A DNA stretch of 64,000 bases from G965227875 sp965227875 (GTDB taxonomy: Bacteria; Pseudomonadota; Alphaproteobacteria; Rhizobiales; JAJFHC01), in assembly GCA_965227875.1 (NCBI GenBank), contig OZ245783.1, forward strand, positions 2,356,001 through 2,420,000, read 5' to 3'. The notes beneath the pieces were generated by a model that had not been told where the DNA came from, ran no database searches, and was given only the letters and a program-made list of their open reading frames with translations. Positions within the stretch are counted from its first letter, which is position 1. Every line of letters starts with the position of its first letter. Below, piece by piece: positions 33,950 to 42,798 of this stretch. A program made the position numbers and the translations under genes.

Positions 33950-34642
33950 TTACCGCCCGTCGGACCGGACGTCCCGCAACAGCGCCTCGACGGCCCGCTG
34001 CCCGCGTGTACGGGCGTGGTCGAGCGGGGTGCGGCCGTCATTGTCGGCGATCTGGCGGTCCGCGCCCACCTCGAGGAGCTGTCTCACGATATCCTGGTAG
34101 ACCGGGCCGCCATCCCCGAGGATGACCGCCTCGAGCAGGGCCGTCCAGCCGAGGTGGTTCACGTGATCGATGTCGATATCCGTCGTCAGGAGATAGGCGA
34201 CGGTGTCCGGGTGGCCGTGATGGGCTGCCGGAATGAGCGCGGTGCCGCCATAGCGGTTGGTGTCGGCGAGGTTCGCGCCGGCCCCGACCGTCATCCGGAG
34301 GATTTCCAGCCGGCCCTCCGCGCCGGCATAGAGAAACGGCGTATCCTGGATGTCGTCCTTGGCGTTCACGTCCGCGCCGGCCGCGATCAGCGCTTGCGCG
34401 GCGGCGACGGCATTGGCGCGGGTGGCGATCAGGAGGGCCGTCCGCCCGTTCCCGTCCCGGCTGTCGACGGGCGTGCCACCGTCCAGAAAACGCCGGAGGG
34501 AATCGGCGTCGTTGCGGCTGGCGGCCTCGAGAAATCTTTCCACGGTCATGTCGTTCTCGGTCTGTGCGTTTGCCAACGATACGGTACTCACCCAAAGGAC
34601 AACCGCACCGATGACGGTGAGGAAAGCCCTTGTGCCGCTCAT
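33950..34642 (-). CDS. Secreted ankyrin-repeat protein
   Basis: A 230-aa protein with a signal peptide (about 1-26, cut after NANA-Q region) and about five ankyrin repeats from residue 34 on (DGNGRTALLIATRANAVAA, then DTPFLYAGAEGRLEILR, GGTALIPAAHHGHPDTVAY, and DGRTPLDHARTRG). Ankyrin repeats bind other proteins, here in the periplasm. Start ATG at 34642 overlaps the stop of the deaminase-like gene by four bases, so the pair is translated together. Ankyrin-type proteins are known immunity partners of deaminase toxins, but periplasmic catalase- or hydrolase-linked ankyrin proteins also exist; the role here is open. Confidence 0.88.
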   Translation of the reverse strand: MSGTRAFLTVIGAVVLWVSTVSLANAQTENDMTVERFLEAASRNDADSLRRFLDGGTPVDSRDGNGRTALLIATRANAVAAAQALIAAGADVNAKDDIQDTPFLYAGAEGRLEILRMTVGAGANLADTNRYGGTALIPAAHHGHPDTVAYLLTTDIDIDHVNHLGWTALLEAVILGDGGPVYQDIVRQLLEVGADRQIADNDGRTPLDHARTRGQRAVEALLRDVRSDGR

Positions 34643-35130
34643 CGGCAAAGCCGCGGTGCACCCGCGTCGGTGCCTCCGGGTCCGTGCACCATGCGCGATA
34701 TCCCGGCCCAGTAGGCGGCGGCCTCGCACATCGGGCAGGGCCGCGACGACGCGTACAGGACGGCGCCGGCGAGGTCCCGCCGCCCCGTGCGACGGGCGGC
34801 ATCGCGAATGGCGGAGATTTCTGCGTGGCCGGTCGGGTCGGTGTCGAGGATGACCCGGCTCCACGACTGGCCGATGATCCGCGCGCCGCGCACCACGACC
34901 GCGCCATAGGGCTGGTCGCCTTTCGCCGAGGCCAGGTCGCGCATCTCGAAGGCGCGCGCGAGGAATGCGGCCTCGCCCGCATCCGCCGGCTGGTCTATCT
35001 CGGGCGAGGCGGCTGCGACATCCGCAAGCACCGGAGACAGGGCGGCGGCGCTGCCGACACCCGCCAGGAAGCGCCTGCGGCCTCGGCGCCTCGTCCCGCG
35101 AGGCGTGCCGGTTACGTCGTCCTTTTCCAT
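34639..35130 (-). CDS. Tat-exported cytidine/guanine deaminase-fold protein
   Basis: A 163-aa protein. The N-terminus TRRRGRRRFLAGVGSAAAL is a twin-arginine signal (R-R-x-F-L), so it is probably exported folded with its metal. The zinc site of the CMP/guanine/TadA deaminase superfamily is intact: His102-Ala-Glu104 (GHAEISAI) and Cys132/Cys135 (PCPMCEAAAYW). The mature domain ends only about 20 residues after the second cysteine, shorter than usual family members, which carry 30-50 more. It may be truncated, or its tail may have been replaced when the overlapping ankyrin gene was joined. Substrate unknown; an exported deaminase is unusual. Confidence 0.82.
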   Translation of the reverse strand: MEKDDVTGTPRGTRRRGRRRFLAGVGSAAALSPVLADVAAASPEIDQPADAGEAAFLARAFEMRDLASAKGDQPYGAVVVRGARIIGQSWSRVILDTDPTGHAEISAIRDAARRTGRRDLAGAVLYASSRPCPMCEAAAYWAGISRMVHGPGGTDAGAPRLCR

Positions 35131-35295
35131 GTTGCCGAGACTAGCTTCGCACGGACGGGTTTGCCACACCGGCGTCGTGGCGGGAACGCAAACCGTCGGA
35201 CCGGTGCAACCCTCGGGCCTCCTCTGCGCTACGATTCTTCTCCATGACCTGATGCCGGATCCGCAGAGAGCCGCGTCGCAGCGAGGGAGAAGCGC

Positions 35296-37710
35296 ATGAA
35301 ATCGCAATACCGGGTCGTCATTATCGGCGGGGGTGTGGTCGGGGCCTCGATCGCCTATCACCTGACCGGCCTCGGCTGGTCGGACGTTGCCATCCTCGAG
35401 CGAAGCGTCCTGACCGCGGGATCGTCCTGGCATGCCGCCGGCGGCATCCACGCGCTCAATGCCGATCCCAATATCGCGGCACTCCAGGCCTACACGATCG
35501 ACGTGCTTTCCAAGCTCGAGGAGGAGACCGGCCAGGCGACCGGCCTGCACATGACCGGCGGCGTGACCTTCGCCTGCACCCCGGACCGTTGGGAATGGCT
35601 GCAGGCGGCCTATCGCGTCTTCCAGACCATGGGCATCGAGGACGTCCACCTGATGACGCCCGACGAGATCCGCACGGCCTGTCCCATTATCCAGACCGAC
35701 GGCGTCATCGGCGGCATGTGGGCCGACCGCGAAGGTTATGTCGATACCACCGGCGTCGTTCATGCCTATGCGAAAGGCGCGAAATCGCGCGGGGCCGACG
35801 TGATCGAACACAACCGCGTGGTCGAGCTCGACCCGCGCGGCGACGGCACCTGGAACGTGGTGACCGAGAAGGGCACCATCATCGCGGAACATGTGGTCAA
35901 TGCCGGCGGGCTCTGGGCCAAGCAGGTGGGCCGCATGGCGGGCCTCGACTTGCCGGTGTCGCCGCTCGAGCACCACTACCTCGTGACCGACTCCGTGCCC
36001 GAGATCGAGGCGCTCGACTTCGAGGTCCCGATGATGGTCGACCTCGACGGGTTCACCTATGCCCGGCAGGATCAGAAGGGCATGCTCGTCGGCATCTACG
36101 AGATCAGGCACAAGCACTGGAACATGGACGGGGCGCCCTGGGATTACGGCTTCGAACTCATCCAGGAGGATCTCGACCGGATCGAGAACGAGCTCGAGAT
36201 CGGTTTCGCCCGGTACCCGGCCCTTGCGCGGGTCGGCATCAAGACCTGGGTGAACGGCGCCTTCACCTTCACGCCCGACGGGAATCCGCTCGTCGGCCCG
36301 GTTCACGGCGTGCCCGGCTACTGGTGCGCCTGCGGCGTGATGGCGGGCTTCCTCCAGGGCGGCGGGGTCGGCAAGGCACTTGCCGAATGGATCGTCGAGG
36401 GTGAGCCGCAGGAGGATATCTACGGCATGGACGTGGCGCGCTACGGCCCCTTCGCGTCCAACCGGGAATACATCCGCCAGATGACGGGCCAGTTCTATTC
36501 CCGCCGTTTCGTCATGACCTATCCCAACGAGCAGCTCTGGGCCGGCCGGCCCTTGCGCACCTCGCCCGCCTATGACGCCATGACGCGCAACGGCGCGCGC
36601 TGGGGCGAGAGCTGGGGGCTGGAGGTGCCGATCTACTTCGCGCCGAAGGAGTTCGAGGAGACCCCGACGCTCAAGCGCTCCAATGCCTTCGACCTCGTCG
36701 GCGAGGAATGCCGCCGCACGCGTGACGGTGTCGGTCTCATCGACATCACCGGCTTCTCCCGCTACGAGGTCACCGGGCCGAAGGCGCAGGCCTGGCTCGA
36801 CCGGCTCGTGTCGAGCCGCCTGCCGGGCCCCGGCCGCTGCCGCCTGGCCCCCATGCTGAGCCCGTCCGGCCGCCTGAAGGGCGACCTCACCATATTCAAC
36901 TGGGGTGACGGCTCATGGTGGATCATGGGGTCCTACTACCTTCGCCAGTGGCACATGCGCTGGTTCCTCGATCACCTGGAGGACGGGGTCGACGTGCGCG
37001 ACATTTCCGACGCGACGGTCGGATTCGGCATCGCCGGCCCGCGGTCGCGCGAAGTCCTGGCGAGCCTGACGCACCAGGACGTTTCCGGCGACGCTTTGCC
37101 CTTCATGGGGTGCGCCACGGTCGATGTCGGTCTGATCAGGACCAGGGTCGGACGCCTCTCCGTGGTCGGCGAACTGGGCTACGAGATCAATTGCGGCTCC
37201 GGCGAGCACATCACGCTCTACAACATGCTCAAGGCCGCCGGGGCGGACTTCGGAATGGTCGAGTTCGGGTTCAACGCGATGAACGCCATGCGCCTGGAGA
37301 AAAGCTTCGGCGTGTGGTCGCGCGAATTCATGCAGGGATATACGCCCGCGATGACGGGCATGGACCGCTGGATCGCCTGGCAGAAGGAGGACTTTATCGG
37401 CCGCGACGCTGCCCTGGGCGAACGCGACGCGAATGCTGGAGGCCTGCGGCTCGTCACCCTGGAAATCGACGCGGAGGATGCCGACGCATCGGGCTACGAA
37501 CCGGTCTGGGCGAACGGGACCCGCGTCGGCTACGTCACGTCGGGCGGATATGGCTATTGCGTCGGCAAGTCGCTCGCCTTGGCGCTCGTCGACCGCGAAC
37601 AGACCGCTGTCGGAACCGAGCTCACGGCCCATATCGTCGGTGTCGAACGCGGTGCCCGCGTCATCGCCGATTCGCCCTTCGACCCGGGCGGCGAACGCAT
37701 GCGCTCCTGA
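35296..37710 (+). CDS. Dimethylglycine/sarcosine dehydrogenase-like flavoprotein
   Basis: An 804-aa enzyme with an N-terminal FAD-dependent oxidoreductase (dinucleotide motif GGGVVGASIAYHL at 11-23; His46 in SSWHAAGG matches the histidine that carries covalent FAD in dimethylglycine dehydrogenase), then an FAO_M linker domain (about 375-430) and a GcvT-like tetrahydrofolate-binding domain to the end (about 435-795). Such enzymes demethylate N-methylated glycines and pass the one-carbon unit to folate. The closest role is oxidation of dimethylglycine or sarcosine from betaine breakdown. It stands alone, divergent from the deaminase, with 165 bases between; the start has GGGAGAA upstream. Confidence 0.93.
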   Translation: MKSQYRVVIIGGGVVGASIAYHLTGLGWSDVAILERSVLTAGSSWHAAGGIHALNADPNIAALQAYTIDVLSKLEEETGQATGLHMTGGVTFACTPDRWEWLQAAYRVFQTMGIEDVHLMTPDEIRTACPIIQTDGVIGGMWADREGYVDTTGVVHAYAKGAKSRGADVIEHNRVVELDPRGDGTWNVVTEKGTIIAEHVVNAGGLWAKQVGRMAGLDLPVSPLEHHYLVTDSVPEIEALDFEVPMMVDLDGFTYARQDQKGMLVGIYEIRHKHWNMDGAPWDYGFELIQEDLDRIENELEIGFARYPALARVGIKTWVNGAFTFTPDGNPLVGPVHGVPGYWCACGVMAGFLQGGGVGKALAEWIVEGEPQEDIYGMDVARYGPFASNREYIRQMTGQFYSRRFVMTYPNEQLWAGRPLRTSPAYDAMTRNGARWGESWGLEVPIYFAPKEFEETPTLKRSNAFDLVGEECRRTRDGVGLIDITGFSRYEVTGPKAQAWLDRLVSSRLPGPGRCRLAPMLSPSGRLKGDLTIFNWGDGSWWIMGSYYLRQWHMRWFLDHLEDGVDVRDISDATVGFGIAGPRSREVLASLTHQDVSGDALPFMGCATVDVGLIRTRVGRLSVVGELGYEINCGSGEHITLYNMLKAAGADFGMVEFGFNAMNAMRLEKSFGVWSREFMQGYTPAMTGMDRWIAWQKEDFIGRDAALGERDANAGGLRLVTLEIDAEDADASGYEPVWANGTRVGYVTSGGYGYCVGKSLALALVDREQTAVGTELTAHIVGVERGARVIADSPFDPGGERMRS

Positions 37711-37750
37711 GGCCGGTCGCCCGATCGGGGTGGTATGGCGGAGCGGTCTG

Positions 37751-37825
37751 TTGACCGGTTCCGGGTAGCAATATATGACAGGCTTATAACTGGCATACGC
37801 ACTGTTTATGGTGATCCGGAACCGG
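37751..37825 (+). promoter_or_regulatory. Possible promoter and distant inverted repeat before the CYTH-CHAD gene
   Basis: TTGACC (37751-37756) with TATATG 15 bases or TATGAC 17 bases downstream is a weak promoter candidate. CCGGTTCCGG (37755-37764) and CCGGAACCGG (37816-37825) form a perfect 10-bp inverted repeat with a 51-base separation. Its function is unknown. Confidence 0.25.
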
Positions 37826-37861
37826 ATCGCGTCTTGAAATGGCTAGGGTGGCGCGGGATCG

Positions 37862-39433
37862 TTGAAGGTCGAGGAACCAGTGGAAGCGCCGGCAGCCGGC
37901 GGGGACGGTCCGGCAGATGAGGACGGTCTCGCGTCGGTGGAGACCACGTCGTCCGAGTTTCGGGAAATCGAGCTCAAGCTCGTCGGTTCGAAGGCGGCGC
38001 TGTCGAAGATCTTCGACGGTCTCGACAGCAGCGCCGAGGACACGGCACGCCTGTCCAGCACCTACTACGACACCGAAGACGGGTATCTCTGGGACCGCGG
38101 GTTCACCCTGCGGCTGAGAAGCAAGAAGGGCGGATATGAGCTGACCCTGAAGCGCGCCGAAGGCGGGCTCGGCCGCGACGAATGGTCGGCGATGATCGAT
38201 GAGCCCGTCGTCGACCTGGGCCTTTTGCCGGGGTCGGTTCCGCGCCATGAAATCGGACTGCTCCTTCCCGAGGAACTGAAGCCCATCTTCACGACGGAAC
38301 TCGACCGCAGGCGCAAGGAAGCCGACCTTGGCGGCGCCCGGGTCGAGATCGCCTTCGACGAGGGGCATGTCGTCGCCGGCAAGCGGCAGAAGCCCCTGCT
38401 GGAGCTCGAGTTCGAACTGCTCGACGGCAGGCTCGGCCCGATGCTGCGGTCCGTCGTCGAGGCTGTCGCCGGCAGCCTGATTCGCATCGGCACCCTGTCG
38501 AAGGCCGAGCGCGGGGCGGAGCTCGCCGCCGGTTACGTTCAGCAACCGGTGCGCGCGAAGATCCCGGAACTCACGAGGCAGGACACCGAAGCGGCCGGCG
38601 TGGTGAGGATCGTCACCTCGGCGGTCATGCAGATACTGGGAAACATCGCCGCCGCCGAAAACGGCTCGGACCCGGAAGGCGTTCACCAGCTTCGCGTGGG
38701 GCTGAGGCGCCTGCGATCCGCATTCACCCTGTTCAGGCGCGATCTGAGCGAAGAGGGGCGGGCCTGCGCAGTGGTGATCCGCGAGTCCCTCAAGTCGCTG
38801 GGCGATGCCCGCGATCTCGACGTCTTTCTCGACGAGACCCTGCCGCCGGTCCTGGCGGCGTCCGGGTCCGACGAGGGGCTGCGGGCCCTTGAGCAATGCG
38901 CCCTCGAGGCACGCAAGGAGGCCTACGGCCAGGTGCGGCGCCTGGTTCGCTCGCCCCGGTTCAACATCACGCTGCTGCGTGTGCTGGCCGCCGCGGAAGC
39001 GGGAGAACTCGTGGTCCGGCACCGTTCCAGTCCGATGCACGAGGTTGCGGCCGGCCTGCTGCAGAAACGCCATCGCAAGGTTCTCAAGAAGGGCCGGAAA
39101 TTCGACGACCTCGAGGAGCCCGCCCGCCACGAGGTGCGTATCGCGGTCAAGAAACTGAGATACGCCTGCGATTTTTTCCGCACCCTGTTTCCCGGCGACC
39201 GGACCCGAAGTTACGTCAAGCGCCTGTCCCGGCTTCAGGACGACCTCGGGCATCTCAACGATCTCGCCGTGGCCGAGGACCTTGTCGACCGTCTCGCGGA
39301 AGGCGACGAACGGGCCCGTCTCGGGGCGGCGCACGTGAAGGGCTGGTACCGCCACAGGCTCGTCGTGATCGAGCCGCACATGTGCAGGATGTGGGCCGCC
39401 TTCGCGCGTGCCCGCCCGTTCTGGAAAGACTGA
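37862..39433 (+). CDS. CYTH-CHAD domain protein (triphosphatase/polyphosphate-associated)
   Basis: A 523-aa protein. The N-terminal CYTH domain shows the ExExK signature as Glu35-Ile-Glu37-Leu-Lys39 and binds triphosphate groups with divalent metal; many bacterial members hydrolyse inorganic triphosphate. The C-terminal CHAD domain (about 225-515) has conserved His/Arg repeats (VHQLRVGLRRLRSAFTLFRR, HEVRIAVKKLRYACDFF) that bind polyphosphate. The start is uncertain: TTG 37862 is the only start that keeps a short acidic N-terminus, and no clear ATG or ribosome site is seen; the GTG at Val26 is an alternative. Four bases separate it from the ParA-like gene. Confidence 0.9.
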   Translation: MKVEEPVEAPAAGGDGPADEDGLASVETTSSEFREIELKLVGSKAALSKIFDGLDSSAEDTARLSSTYYDTEDGYLWDRGFTLRLRSKKGGYELTLKRAEGGLGRDEWSAMIDEPVVDLGLLPGSVPRHEIGLLLPEELKPIFTTELDRRRKEADLGGARVEIAFDEGHVVAGKRQKPLLELEFELLDGRLGPMLRSVVEAVAGSLIRIGTLSKAERGAELAAGYVQQPVRAKIPELTRQDTEAAGVVRIVTSAVMQILGNIAAAENGSDPEGVHQLRVGLRRLRSAFTLFRRDLSEEGRACAVVIRESLKSLGDARDLDVFLDETLPPVLAASGSDEGLRALEQCALEARKEAYGQVRRLVRSPRFNITLLRVLAAAEAGELVVRHRSSPMHEVAAGLLQKRHRKVLKKGRKFDDLEEPARHEVRIAVKKLRYACDFFRTLFPGDRTRSYVKRLSRLQDDLGHLNDLAVAEDLVDRLAEGDERARLGAAHVKGWYRHRLVVIEPHMCRMWAAFARARPFWKD

Positions 39434-39437
39434 CGGC

Positions 39438-40070
39438 ATGCTCTCGATCATGGTTGCAAACGCCAAGGGCGGAAGCGGCAAGACGACGATCGCCACGAAC
39501 CTGGCCTCGGCGTTCGCCAGCGCCGGGCTGCGCACGGGCCTCGCCGACAGCGACCGCCAGAAATCCTCCCTGTCCTGGCTCAAGCAGCGTCCGGCCAAGG
39601 CGAACGTCATCATCCCGGTCGACTGGCGAAAGGCCATTGACGATCCCCCGAAGAAACTCGACAGGCTCGTCATCGACACAGGTGCCGGGCTCGGGTCCGG
39701 GCAGGCCGGCGAACTGCTCCGGCACGCCGACCTGATCGTGATGCCGGTCATGCAATCCTTTTTCGACGAAAAGGCCACGCGCCGGTTTCTCGCCAAGGTC
39801 GAGGCGCTCAAGCCGGTGCGCAAGGGCGTGAAGAACGTCGCCCTGGTCGCCAACCGGGTCCGCGGCGGCGTCCGGGCCGCCGAAGAACTGAAGCAGATGT
39901 TCGACCGTCTCGGGCACGACCCGGCCGCCGTCCTGAAGGAGCGCGTGGTCTACCGCACCGTCGCCGAGCAGGGGCTGGGGATTTTCGATCTTCCGCCGTC
40001 CCGCCGGGCCGCCGCCGTTGAAGACTGGCTGCCCCTGATCCGTCTCGTGGAGCAGCGCGACAGGATCTGA
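39438..40070 (+). CDS. ParA/MinD-family ATPase
   Basis: A 210-aa cytosolic ATPase with the deviant Walker A KGGSGKTT at 10-17, a Walker A' region GLADSDRQKSS around 36-46, and Walker B-like RLVIDTGAG. Proteins of this class position cargo by dynamic gradients on the nucleoid or membrane. There is no ParB partner or parS cluster nearby, so chromosome partition is unlikely; coupling to the CYTH-CHAD protein four bases upstream suggests a joint role, perhaps in placing polyphosphate granules. That link is inference. Confidence 0.88.
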   Translation: MLSIMVANAKGGSGKTTIATNLASAFASAGLRTGLADSDRQKSSLSWLKQRPAKANVIIPVDWRKAIDDPPKKLDRLVIDTGAGLGSGQAGELLRHADLIVMPVMQSFFDEKATRRFLAKVEALKPVRKGVKNVALVANRVRGGVRAAEELKQMFDRLGHDPAAVLKERVVYRTVAEQGLGIFDLPPSRRAAAVEDWLPLIRLVEQRDRI

Positions 40071-40103
40071 CGCGGCACTGTCGTTGCCGGGGAATGCACC
40101 CGG

Positions 40104-41045
40104 CTACGCATATTCGGACGTTTCCACCAGCCAGGAGCAGGTCTCCTGCACCCGCATGTCGCTGAGGGCATTGGCAACCTGCTGTGCGAACTTGATCGAG
40201 GCGACGGGAAGTGCCCGACCGCGCAACTGGCCCACGAGAAGTTCGCCGCCCGGGACGTCCTTGCGGGAAAGTCTCACATACGCCATGTCGGGCCGCATCA
40301 CGGGGTTCAGGCCCACCGGGATCTGGAAACCGATGGTCTGTCCGTATGCCGCATAGTGACGGACCATCTCGAAAGACTCGGTTTCGAGTACGGGCTCGAG
40401 CTTCCGGTCCATGCGTTTCGCCGCCTGTTCCAGAAGACCCCGCACACCGTACTGGTGTCCGGGGAGAACCAGTCCGTACTCGAGGCACTGGCGCAGGCGC
40501 AGTTCTTCTTCGCCGGCGAGGGGATGGGTCTTCGACATGACCGCGTAGATCGGTTGTTCGGCAGCGAAGAGCACGTCGAAGTCGACCATGTGCGCAGGCT
40601 CGAAGACCATGGCCAGGTCACTCTCGAAATTGACGAGGTCCTGTTCCGCCTGCACCCGGTCGCGCACGTGGACGGAGAAGGTCACGCCGGGGTGCTCGCT
40701 GCGATAGAGCGCGATCTGCCTCGGCAGGAAATAGGGCAGCAGCGCCTGCGACGAGGCGACCGAGACATGGCCCCGGCGGGCACCGGAAAGGTCGGAAACC
40801 TGCGAATGAACCCGCGCAAGGTCGATTCGCTGGGCGCGGATGTGATGGAGGAGGAGTTCTCCGGCGGGATTGAGCCGCATGCCGCGCGACAGCCGCTCGA
40901 AGACCTTGGACCCGAATTCCTGCTCGAACGCCTGGATCCGGCGGTTCAGGGCAGACGCCGTGATGTTCATGTCTTCGGCGGCCTTGCGGATCGAGCCGGC
41001 GCGATGGACGGCTTCGATCATCTCGTAGACTTTCAGGTGGCGCAT
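40104..41045 (-). CDS. LysR-family regulator of the divergent transporter-atzF operon
   Basis: A 313-aa regulator with the N-terminal helix-turn-helix (RKAAEDMNITASALNRRIQ) and an effector domain from about 90. By position it controls the divergent binding-protein gene 125 bases away; nested inverted repeats lie between them. The coinducer is unknown but probably derives from the imported compound. Its C-terminus faces the ParA-like gene with 33 bases between stops. Confidence 0.92.
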   Translation of the reverse strand: MRHLKVYEMIEAVHRAGSIRKAAEDMNITASALNRRIQAFEQEFGSKVFERLSRGMRLNPAGELLLHHIRAQRIDLARVHSQVSDLSGARRGHVSVASSQALLPYFLPRQIALYRSEHPGVTFSVHVRDRVQAEQDLVNFESDLAMVFEPAHMVDFDVLFAAEQPIYAVMSKTHPLAGEEELRLRQCLEYGLVLPGHQYGVRGLLEQAAKRMDRKLEPVLETESFEMVRHYAAYGQTIGFQIPVGLNPVMRPDMAYVRLSRKDVPGGELLVGQLRGRALPVASIKFAQQVANALSDMRVQETCSWLVETSEYA

Positions 41046-41055
41046 CGACCCGCTT

Positions 41056-41110
41056 AGTGTTGCGAAAAATGCATCGGATATCTGAAATCATAGCACTGGA
41101 TGCGAACACT
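41056..41110. promoter_or_regulatory. Nested inverted repeats in the LysR / transporter divergent region
   Basis: AGTGTT (41056-41061) pairs with AACACT (41105-41110), and GCATC (41071-41075) pairs with GATGC (41099-41103), around an AT-rich core with ATATCTGAAATCATAG. The symmetry and position suggest the LysR binding region. No exact T-N11-A box is singled out. Confidence 0.4.
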
Positions 41111-41170
41111 TTGTAAGTCCACAGTCTGGCCAATTCTCTTCTCCCGGTCTTCGACGGAAAGGATTGCCCG

Positions 41171-42796
41171 ATGACAAAAAGCGCTTCCCGCAGAGATTTC
41201 CTGAAGTTCACGGGCGGCACGATCGCCGCCTCGATGCTGCCGTTCCTGAAGGCCGTGCCGGCCTCGGCCGCGGGAGGCGATGTGCTCGTCGCGGTGACGG
41301 GCCAGACCATCAACAGTCTCGATCTGCATCGCACCGGGACGAACCGGGCGTCCTACCAGGTCGCCGTGAACTGCTACGACCGCCTGGTCAGTTTCGGCAC
41401 CAAGCAGGCGCCGGGTGGCGGTCTCTCCTACGACTATTCGGTGATCGAACCCGAACTCGCGGCAAGCTGGTCGGTTAGCGAAGACGGCCTGACCATCACC
41501 TTCAAGCTCAAGCCCGACGCGAAGTTCTGGGACGGCCGCAAGGTGACCGCGGCCGACGTCAAGTGGTCCTTCGACCGGGCGGTTTCCGTGGGTGGGTTCC
41601 CGTCCGTGCAGATGAAGGCCGGTGGCCTCGTGCGCCCCGATCAGTTCGTGGCGGTCGATGAGGAAACCTTCGTGATCAAGCTCGACAGGGCGTCGAAGCT
41701 GACCTTGCCGGATCTCGCCGTGCCGGTGCCGTTCATCATCAATGCCGAGGTGGCCAAGGCCAACGCCACGGAAAAGGACCCGTGGGCGATGGAGTACCTG
41801 CACAAGACACCGGCGGGGTCCGGGGCCTACAAGGTGGCCGCCTGGCAGCAGGGCCAGCAACTCGTCTACGAACGCAACGACGCCTGGGTGGGTGGGCCCC
41901 TGCCGGCGTACAAGCGGATCGTGCTGCGGGAGGTGCCCAGCCCCGCGACCCGCCGGGCCCTCATCGAACGCGGCGACGTGCAGATGTCCTTCAACATCCC
42001 GAACAAGGACGCATCCGAACTGGATTCAAAGCCCGGCGTGGAGGTCTTTTCGACGCCCATCGAAAACTGCATCCACTGCCTGTGTCCCAACACCAGCTTC
42101 GAGCCGTTCCGGGATGCCGACGTGCGCAAGGCGCTCGCCTACGCCATACCCTACGAGGCGATTTTCCAGACGGCGGCCTATGGCCGGGGCGTGCCGATGT
42201 GGGGCGGCGAAGCGGAAATCACGGATACGGCCTGGCCCCGCAAGTCGCCCTACATGACCGACATGCAAAAGGCCAAGGCACACATGGCCAGGTCCGGCTT
42301 CGCCAGCGGCTTCGAAGTCCCCCTGTCCATCAGCCTGGGGCTTGCGGACTGGATGGAGCCGACCGCGCTTCTCCTGCAGGAGGCGTTCGGCAAGCTGGGC
42401 ATCAAGACGGAGATCGAGAAGATTCCCGGCGCGAACTGGCGCACCGCGGCGCTCGTCGAGAAGCGCCTGCCCCTTCACCTGGAGAACTTCGGCGGCTGGC
42501 TCAATACGCCCGACTACTATTTCTTCTGGGCGTACAAGAAAGGCCATCTCTTCAACTCCTCGAACTATCTCAATCCGGAAGTCGAGAAGCTGGTGGACGA
42601 TACGCTCCACATGCCGATGGACGATCCGGCCTATGCGCCCAACATCAAGCGCATGTTCGAGATCGCCTTCGAGGACCTGCCGCGGATCCCGCTCTGGCAG
42701 CCCGCGCTCAACGTGGCAATGAACGGCGCATCGGGTTACGAGTTCTGGTTCCACCGGCAGCTCGACATCCGGCCGCTGAAACAGGCCACCACGTGA
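41171..42796 (+). CDS. ABC transporter substrate-binding protein, peptide/opine (SBP_bac_5) type
   Basis: A 541-aa periplasmic protein with a textbook Tat signal, SRRDFLKFTGGTIAAS, cleaved near PASAA. The mature chain has the family-5 fold (LAASWSVSEDGLTITFKLKP, then FWDGRKVTAADVKWSFDRA). Such proteins bind dipeptides, oligopeptides, opines or other polar compounds. The start ATG at 41171 has AAAGGA at good spacing. It heads an operon of two permeases, a fused ATPase and allophanate hydrolase, so the ligand may contain a ureido or carbamoyl group. Confidence 0.95.
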   Translation: MTKSASRRDFLKFTGGTIAASMLPFLKAVPASAAGGDVLVAVTGQTINSLDLHRTGTNRASYQVAVNCYDRLVSFGTKQAPGGGLSYDYSVIEPELAASWSVSEDGLTITFKLKPDAKFWDGRKVTAADVKWSFDRAVSVGGFPSVQMKAGGLVRPDQFVAVDEETFVIKLDRASKLTLPDLAVPVPFIINAEVAKANATEKDPWAMEYLHKTPAGSGAYKVAAWQQGQQLVYERNDAWVGGPLPAYKRIVLREVPSPATRRALIERGDVQMSFNIPNKDASELDSKPGVEVFSTPIENCIHCLCPNTSFEPFRDADVRKALAYAIPYEAIFQTAAYGRGVPMWGGEAEITDTAWPRKSPYMTDMQKAKAHMARSGFASGFEVPLSISLGLADWMEPTALLLQEAFGKLGIKTEIEKIPGANWRTAALVEKRLPLHLENFGGWLNTPDYYFFWAYKKGHLFNSSNYLNPEVEKLVDDTLHMPMDDPAYAPNIKRMFEIAFEDLPRIPLWQPALNVAMNGASGYEFWFHRQLDIRPLKQATT

Positions 42797-42798
42797 AG

